A stretch of 22,393 nt of DNA from Elysia marginata (lineage: Eukaryota; Mollusca; Gastropoda; Plakobranchidae), in the NCBI GenBank assembly GCA_019649035.1, contig BMAT01004504.1, positions 93,623 through 116,015 on the forward strand, in the 5' to 3' direction. Below the pieces are notes generated by a model, which worked only from the letters and a program-made list of their open reading frames with translations, made no database searches and was not told where the DNA came from. A program made the translations under genes and the position numbers. This document shows, in pieces, positions 19,101-22,393 of the stretch. Numbering within the stretch: the first letter of the stretch is position 1; each line of letters begins with the position of its first letter.

Positions 19101-20341
19101 AGGGTTTTTTCCTCTGCTTTGACTCATCCAACATTGACTCATCAGGAACCGTTTACATTTATACAGTACAAAGGGGAGGAGCTAAGAAAAAAACGACTTA
19201 GTTTGAACAACTTAAATTGAATAAGGTGACATTGAGTTAAAAGTAAGCGAGTCGCTTAGAGAGGCTAGGCAAGGACCTTTGCCATGAAACTCCTTTTTTA
19301 AGGAGCGTAGTGGCGACATGGTTTAAGCTATATTTTTCTAGGTGGCAAGGCGGTGGGTGCCGAAGCATCTATAAGTCGAAGGTTCGAATCATACTAAAGG
19401 CAGACATTTCGGGCATTTCCACTAAAAAGCCTACTTCTCTACACTGCTAATTTCATACCTTTACAATATTTCAATCATTTGAGTTAAATGGAGTTGCATG
19501 TAAATTTTTATTTTTTTTTAATTTAAATTTGAGTTTAGTTCCTTATCAGGGTTGAACTAAACTGTACCTAAAGTAAAGTAGATAATCTCAAAATAATAGG
19601 ATTAAAAGCAATACTAAATTCAATTTATTTAGTTTGACTTAACTGTACATTTCATGATAAACCAGAACAGAATTTTTTTTTACAGGAAGGGCATTTCCTA
19701 TACTATCCCTTCAACGAGCTGTGGTATTGGACAGAGATTCTGTGACTTCTCAACGATGGACAAGTATAGTAGAATATCTTGGATCTCATGGGCAAGAGGA
19801 AATGGGCTTGCGCTTGTTAGCTATGACCACAGTGGTGGATACTTTGTACCTTGCCTGGGCTACTGTCTATGAGGACAAGAAAGTATCTTTCTCCTCAGAG
19901 ATCCAATCTAAGGGTGACTCTAATGCCCAGGCTCAAGATGATGGTGATGACGAGAATGACTCCAGCGATGGCATGTCTTCCAGATCCAGAGGGTCAACCT
20001 CAATGGATCATTCTTCACGGGAGACAAGCCCTGAAGTTTCTATGAGGCATAAGGGTAATAAAAGTCCAGCTGCTAGTATTCTTAAGAAACAAAGCCAACC
20101 CCCGGAAGATGACGCAGCCAGCTCTTCTCCAAATAATGCATCTGCCACTAAGGTAAAAAAAGGAGTCAGGTTGGGTGGAATCCAGAGCCCCACCACTGCT
20201 AGCGCTAACGATGCAGAGAATGCAGAGTCCTTTAGCACATCTACTCCCAGAGCAAAGGGTAAAGGAGGAAATGTCATAAAATTTATGAATAATGACCCTT
20301 ACACAAGTAACCCTGAGTCTGATGATGAAAGCCAAGCTTGA
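9971..20341 (+). CDS. CLHC1: Clathrin heavy chain linker domain-containing protein 1-like (CLHC1), complete, 11 exons
   Basis: Exons are 9971-10165, 11029-11216, 11671-11813, 12228-12415, 12809-12953, 13641-13850, 14371-14545, 14926-15037, 16714-16891, 17546-17656 and 19686-20341. Together they make 2301 nt, or 766 residues. The order is a Ser-rich start (1-16), a helical region resembling the TSNAXIP1 N-terminal domain (about 30-140), a charged coiled coil (to about 220), and a conserved [20 protein letters not shown] segment. A clathrin-linker motif follows (about 316-356, [20 protein letters not shown] then PKGILRT), then helical repeats to about 612, and an acidic Ser/Lys-rich tail (about 618-766). 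Human CLHC1 is shorter, about 586 residues as I recall, and the tail accounts for much of the difference. The cellular role of this family is poorly known. Similarity to clathrin's linker suggests an alpha-solenoid scaffold but does not show a coat function. The start is the first ATG in frame, since the frame upstream has no other ATG. All introns are GT-AG except intron 7, which is GC-AG. Confidence 0.85.
11029..11216 (+). CDS. CLHC1: CLHC1-like exon 2
   Basis: The exon begins [20 protein letters not shown] and ends RADELEE plus two bases (phase 2). The acceptor is CACGTAG and the donor GTAAAA. This region looks like the TSNAXIP1-type N-terminal helical domain. Confidence 0.9.
11671..11813 (+). 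CDS. CLHC1: CLHC1-like exon 3
   Basis: The exon encodes [20 protein letters not shown] and ends KKDNRLIP plus one base. The acceptor is TTGATACAG and the donor GTATAT. It has heptad-like spacing of L/I/V with many E and K, consistent with a coiled coil. It has no stop-free start of its own. Confidence 0.88.
12228..12415 (+). CDS. CLHC1: CLHC1-like exon 4
   Basis: The exon encodes [20 protein letters not shown] through KLLWQSQ, with a TTGAATAG acceptor and a GTACGT donor, and leaves in phase 0. It continues the charged helical region. Confidence 0.9.
12809..12953 (+). CDS. CLHC1: CLHC1-like exon 5
   Basis: The exon encodes [20 protein letters not shown] and ends [11 protein letters not shown] plus one base, with a CTTTTTCAG acceptor (preceded by TGC) and a GTAGCA donor. 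Frame continues into exon 6 through a split Glu codon. Confidence 0.9.
13641..13850 (+). CDS. CLHC1: CLHC1-like exon 6 (clathrin linker motif)
   Basis: An acidic lead ([19 protein letters not shown]) is followed by the region that identifies the gene: [20 protein letters not shown] then PKGILRT. The same pattern occurs in the clathrin heavy-chain linker between the propeller and the leg. The acceptor is CTTTCTCCAG and the donor GTGTTC, and the exon leaves in phase 1. Confidence 0.93.
14371..14545 (+). CDS. CLHC1: CLHC1-like exon 7 (GC donor)
   Basis: The exon encodes [20 protein letters not shown] through [11 protein letters not shown] plus AG. The acceptor is TGTATTTCAG. The only junction that keeps frame with exon 8 uses GC (CAG|GCATGC) as donor; no GT lies nearby in a usable place. 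Reading on without splicing meets a stop at 14583-14585. Confidence 0.88.
14926..15037 (+). CDS. CLHC1: CLHC1-like exon 8 (cysteine cluster)
   Basis: The exon encodes [15 protein letters not shown] and then [18 protein letters not shown] to RLK, with a TTTGCAG acceptor and a GTATGA donor, and leaves in phase 0. Five cysteines fall within eleven residues (430, 432, 436, 438, 440). There is no in-frame ATG at its start, so it is easily missed by ORF searching. Confidence 0.88.
15310..15322 (+). repeat. Poly(G) run, 13 nt
   Basis: Thirteen consecutive G residues lie in intron 8 of the CLHC1-like gene, directly after a T-rich stretch. The exact length may be unreliable in sequencing. Confidence 0.9.
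15588..15685 (+). mobile_element. Degenerate tRNA-like SINE head, copy 1
   Basis: The segment begins AAGCTATATTTCCTTG and carries AGCAAGGAGGTGGGTG and a box B-like GGTTGGAACCC (15645-15655). It aligns without major gaps to 19325-19425, so the two are copies of one family. It lies in CLHC1-like intron 8. Confidence 0.55.
16714..16891 (+). CDS. CLHC1: CLHC1-like exon 9
   Basis: The exon encodes [20 protein letters not shown] and ends ESENRGKKP plus one base. The acceptor is CTAACTACAG and the donor GTGAGT, a consensus match. The pattern is helical-repeat-like. Confidence 0.92.
17546..17656 (+). CDS. CLHC1: CLHC1-like exon 10
   Basis: The exon encodes [20 protein letters not shown] through MLCSDQENK plus one base. 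The acceptor follows a T-rich run ending TTTAG, and the donor is GTACAG. It has no ATG upstream in frame and was found only by frame-consistent splicing. Confidence 0.88.
18281..18563. mobile_element. MITE with TA target, 283 bp
   Basis: GGGAATGAGATT (18281-18292) is perfectly inverted at 18552-18563, and TA lies directly outside both ends. Similarity continues inward with small gaps (CAAGAGTA at 18306, inverted as TACTCTTG at 18540). TA targets and short size fit a Tc1/mariner-type MITE. There is no coding sequence. It lies in CLHC1-like intron 10. Confidence 0.7.
19325..19425 (+). mobile_element. tRNA-like SINE head, copy 2
   Basis: AAGCTATATTTTTCTAGG is followed by TGGCAAGGCGGTGGGTGCC (box A side) and GGTTCGAATCA (19381-19391), a good box B. 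It is better preserved than the copy at 15588. No body or tail could be delimited. It lies in CLHC1-like intron 10. Confidence 0.6.
19686..20341 (+). CDS. CLHC1: CLHC1-like exon 11 (last coding exon, disordered tail)
   Basis: The acceptor is TTTTTTTTACAG. The exon encodes [20 protein letters not shown], a helical end ([20 protein letters not shown]), then KKVSF (residues 613-617), then about 150 residues rich in D, E, S, K and G, ending PESDDESQA before TGA at 20339-20341. The tail is low complexity and probably disordered. Confidence 0.93.
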
Positions 20342-20564
20342 TAGCAAGTTTAGAAACATGTTAACGTTTTACATCAAACTTTGATCCAAAGCATATGTTT
20401 ATTGTTATAACACAGTCTAAATTAGTGCAGGTTCAAAGCCTTTTATGGAAACTGACTTAAACTTAAAATAAGAACTTTGAAGACACTACAAATCTAAGAA
20501 TGAAAAAAAAAAGTTGTTGTGGACACTTTGTTTATTACTTTTGAAACATGTAAAAACTTGTTAA

Positions 20565-20570
20565 AATAAA
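20565..20570 (+). terminator. Poly(A) signal of the CLHC1-like gene
   Basis: AATAAA lies 224 nt after the stop codon and is followed by a TTTTTGTGTG GT-rich stretch at about 20577-20586, the usual arrangement for 3' end formation. A second AATAAA at 20747-20752 could serve as an alternative. Confidence 0.7.
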
Positions 20571-20599
20571 TTTACTTTTTGTGTGATAATTTTTGTAAC

Positions 20600-22393
20600 C
20601 TTGGTTTTATTTCTTTCCTCTTTAAAGGAATAATCTTAATCAAGATGTTGATTCATTTAATTTCTCTATTTTTTTAATAGGAGATAAGCAATATTGTTAG
20701 TGCTAATTAGTGAAATTGCATGTTGCCATTTTATACCTATAAATAGAATAAAGGAAGAAGTCCCACTTAGATGTTTATGAGTCTGGTTGTAGTTTTGTGA
20801 TAATAAGGTGTGCAAATACCTTTTGAAAAGCTGATAATTTTTTAAAAATCATTTTTTATGTTTTTATTTTGACTGTGTTATTGGGTTTGAAAAGATGGAA
20901 CCAACGTGACTCATTTTTCAGAACATGGAGAAAACAGCATAAGGCTATACATTAAAATAGGCTTTATGTGCATTGAAGCAAATGATCTAGTTTATTTGTC
21001 TCGCATTGTGTCCAAATGAGTCGTAAGTCGAAAGACTTAGTTTGGAGATATAGGCTTTTAAAGTCTAGTGGGTGTTCAGAGGTCAAATTTTTTTCCACTT
21101 TAGATATTGAAGATAAAACCATTTCTAAACAGTTTCCATGCCTAATTGCTATCGTTGCTAAGGCCTCAATACTTTTACAGTCGTCTAAACTTTAAATTTC
21201 ACAAGTCCTAACACTGCCGACTTCAAACAGCTATAACTTCATTCAAAAGCATGACAGAGCTTTTCTGTTTGTTGTATTTGAAAGTAGAGAATAAAAGCTT
21301 TTCTGTCACGTAGGTACCCCAAACCGGCTGCCAGCGCCACTCTGACCTAAGTTTTTCTTAAAAATTGCCGATTTTCACCGTGGCCGTGTATCTTTGTCCC
21401 TGGTCTGTCTCAAGCATACTGTATATCAAAATAAAGTTCTTATCTTCCTGACGTTGTTAGAGTGCTTGTTATCGTTCATATCTCAATAATTGATTTTTTG
21501 ATAATACCTTTCACATCGCGGTTTTTAACCACCTGGAGCGTGAATGAAAGACCCTCACTCTCTTCCAAGCCCAGTTTTGTCTTACAGTGGGTTGAATTGA
21601 CCCAATTTTGGATAGGTTGAAAGGTCAAATGAATAAGGTTTATTTTCGTATAACCTTCGGTAGAATCATGTACGTCTAAGGCGATTAAAATCCGTTTTCT
21701 GTTCTATTTTTAGCAATTAACCGGTGATTGCGTAATCAATCTGGGGCGAAAGTTATATCAATGTAAATCGGAATCTTTCCACTATATGGTCTGAAATTTC
21801 GAAACTGATCCGTTGAACTCTTATTGCAAAACTCGCCGATGAGTTGACCCGACCCGCCATCTCTCAACACACTACACACATGCCTAGCTAGGCAAGGCTG
21901 CAGTCAGTGTTGTAATTGGCGATTGGCGTTCCGCTTTGCCGCTTTACTAAATGGTCTAAACCTCTTTCGTTAATGATAATAAACCTATTGTTATGAACGG
22001 GAAAAGTTTAACTCCGTATTCTGTAGAAGGGTCAATTACACTTAAATGAGGTATAATTATTAATACTAGGCCTTTTATTTCATGCTGCGTGGCTTGTAGG
22101 CAAGTCCAGCCGATAGACGCGACCTTGGTCGAGTCTACTTTTAATGCGGGTGTTAACACTAACAGGGACACTGCAGTAAAAAAAATTTTGTTAAATTGTC
22201 ACCTCATAACACCCTTTTCCCAAATGGTACAAGTTAATCATTTAAAGTGAATATTTAGTGGTCGTTTGGTGCAACAGTGATTTAGCAGCGAATCGTGAAA
22301 ATAAGCGATAATATTTGTTAATAATGAAGCTAACCACCCTTCAAGTAAACTGGATTGTTTTACCGACTCGGTGAGGCTTTTTGGGCTATGATA
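20600..22393. other. Right end: intergenic, no supported gene
   Basis: After the CLHC1-like 3' end there are only short frames without splice support. From about 21000 the composition becomes less AT-rich with many CpGs, which suggests unclassified repeat DNA. Small features include a 6-bp stem with GAAA loop (TAAGTCGAAAGACTTA, about 21023-21038) and a palindrome GCCTAGCTAGGC (about 21882-21893). Confidence 0.5.

Noticed and set aside
20008-20359. Two minus-strand frames opposite CLHC1-like exon 11
   Set aside because: They are antisense shadows of the long coding exon, which has splice continuity and a domain context.
21023-21038. GAAA-tetraloop hairpin as an RNA element
   Set aside because: A 6-bp stem is expected by chance in a window of this size and nothing around it suggests a structured RNA.

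Overview
This is eukaryotic nuclear DNA: AT-rich, with spliced genes, GT-AG introns, tRNA-derived SINEs and small DNA transposons. Protein similarity, intron density, repeated AGATCT strings and the SINE style suggest a mollusc, probably a gastropod. That assignment is an inference from style and was not tested against any database.

Two genes lie head to head, with 478 bp between their start codons (9493-9970). On the minus strand, from 9492 leftward, is the 26S proteasome regulatory ATPase Rpt3 (PSMC4). Seven exons encode the first 308 residues: the coiled coil, the OB region, Walker A, Walker B and the start of the small-domain side. The last roughly 110 residues would lie left of position 1. 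On the plus strand, from 9971 to 20341, is a complete 11-exon gene for a CLHC1-like protein of 766 residues. It has a TSNAXIP1-like N-terminal coiled-coil region, a clathrin heavy-chain linker-like region, and a long acidic, serine-rich C-terminal tail. A poly(A) signal follows at 20565.

All splice junctions were read by eye and keep frame from exon to exon. One CLHC1 intron appears to use a GC donor.

The introns hold mobile DNA that the genes do not explain. There is a 1.5 kb element with a 10-bp perfect terminal repeat and a 6-bp target duplication (2117-3633). A 295-bp piggyBac-like MITE lies only 38 nt from a PSMC4 acceptor (7022-7316). A full-length tRNA-derived SINE has a 12-bp target duplication (7994-8297), and a second, unrelated-looking tRNA-derived SINE lies at about 1087-1412. 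Two diverged copies of a third tRNA-like family occur at 15588 and 19325. A 283-bp MITE with TA flanks lies at 18281-18563. The right end (20600-22393) is intergenic with no gene I can support.

I see no prokaryote-style defence or biosynthetic system. The most unusual points are the transposon cluster, the GC-AG intron, a cysteine cluster, and a candidate PP1-docking motif in the CLHC1-like protein.
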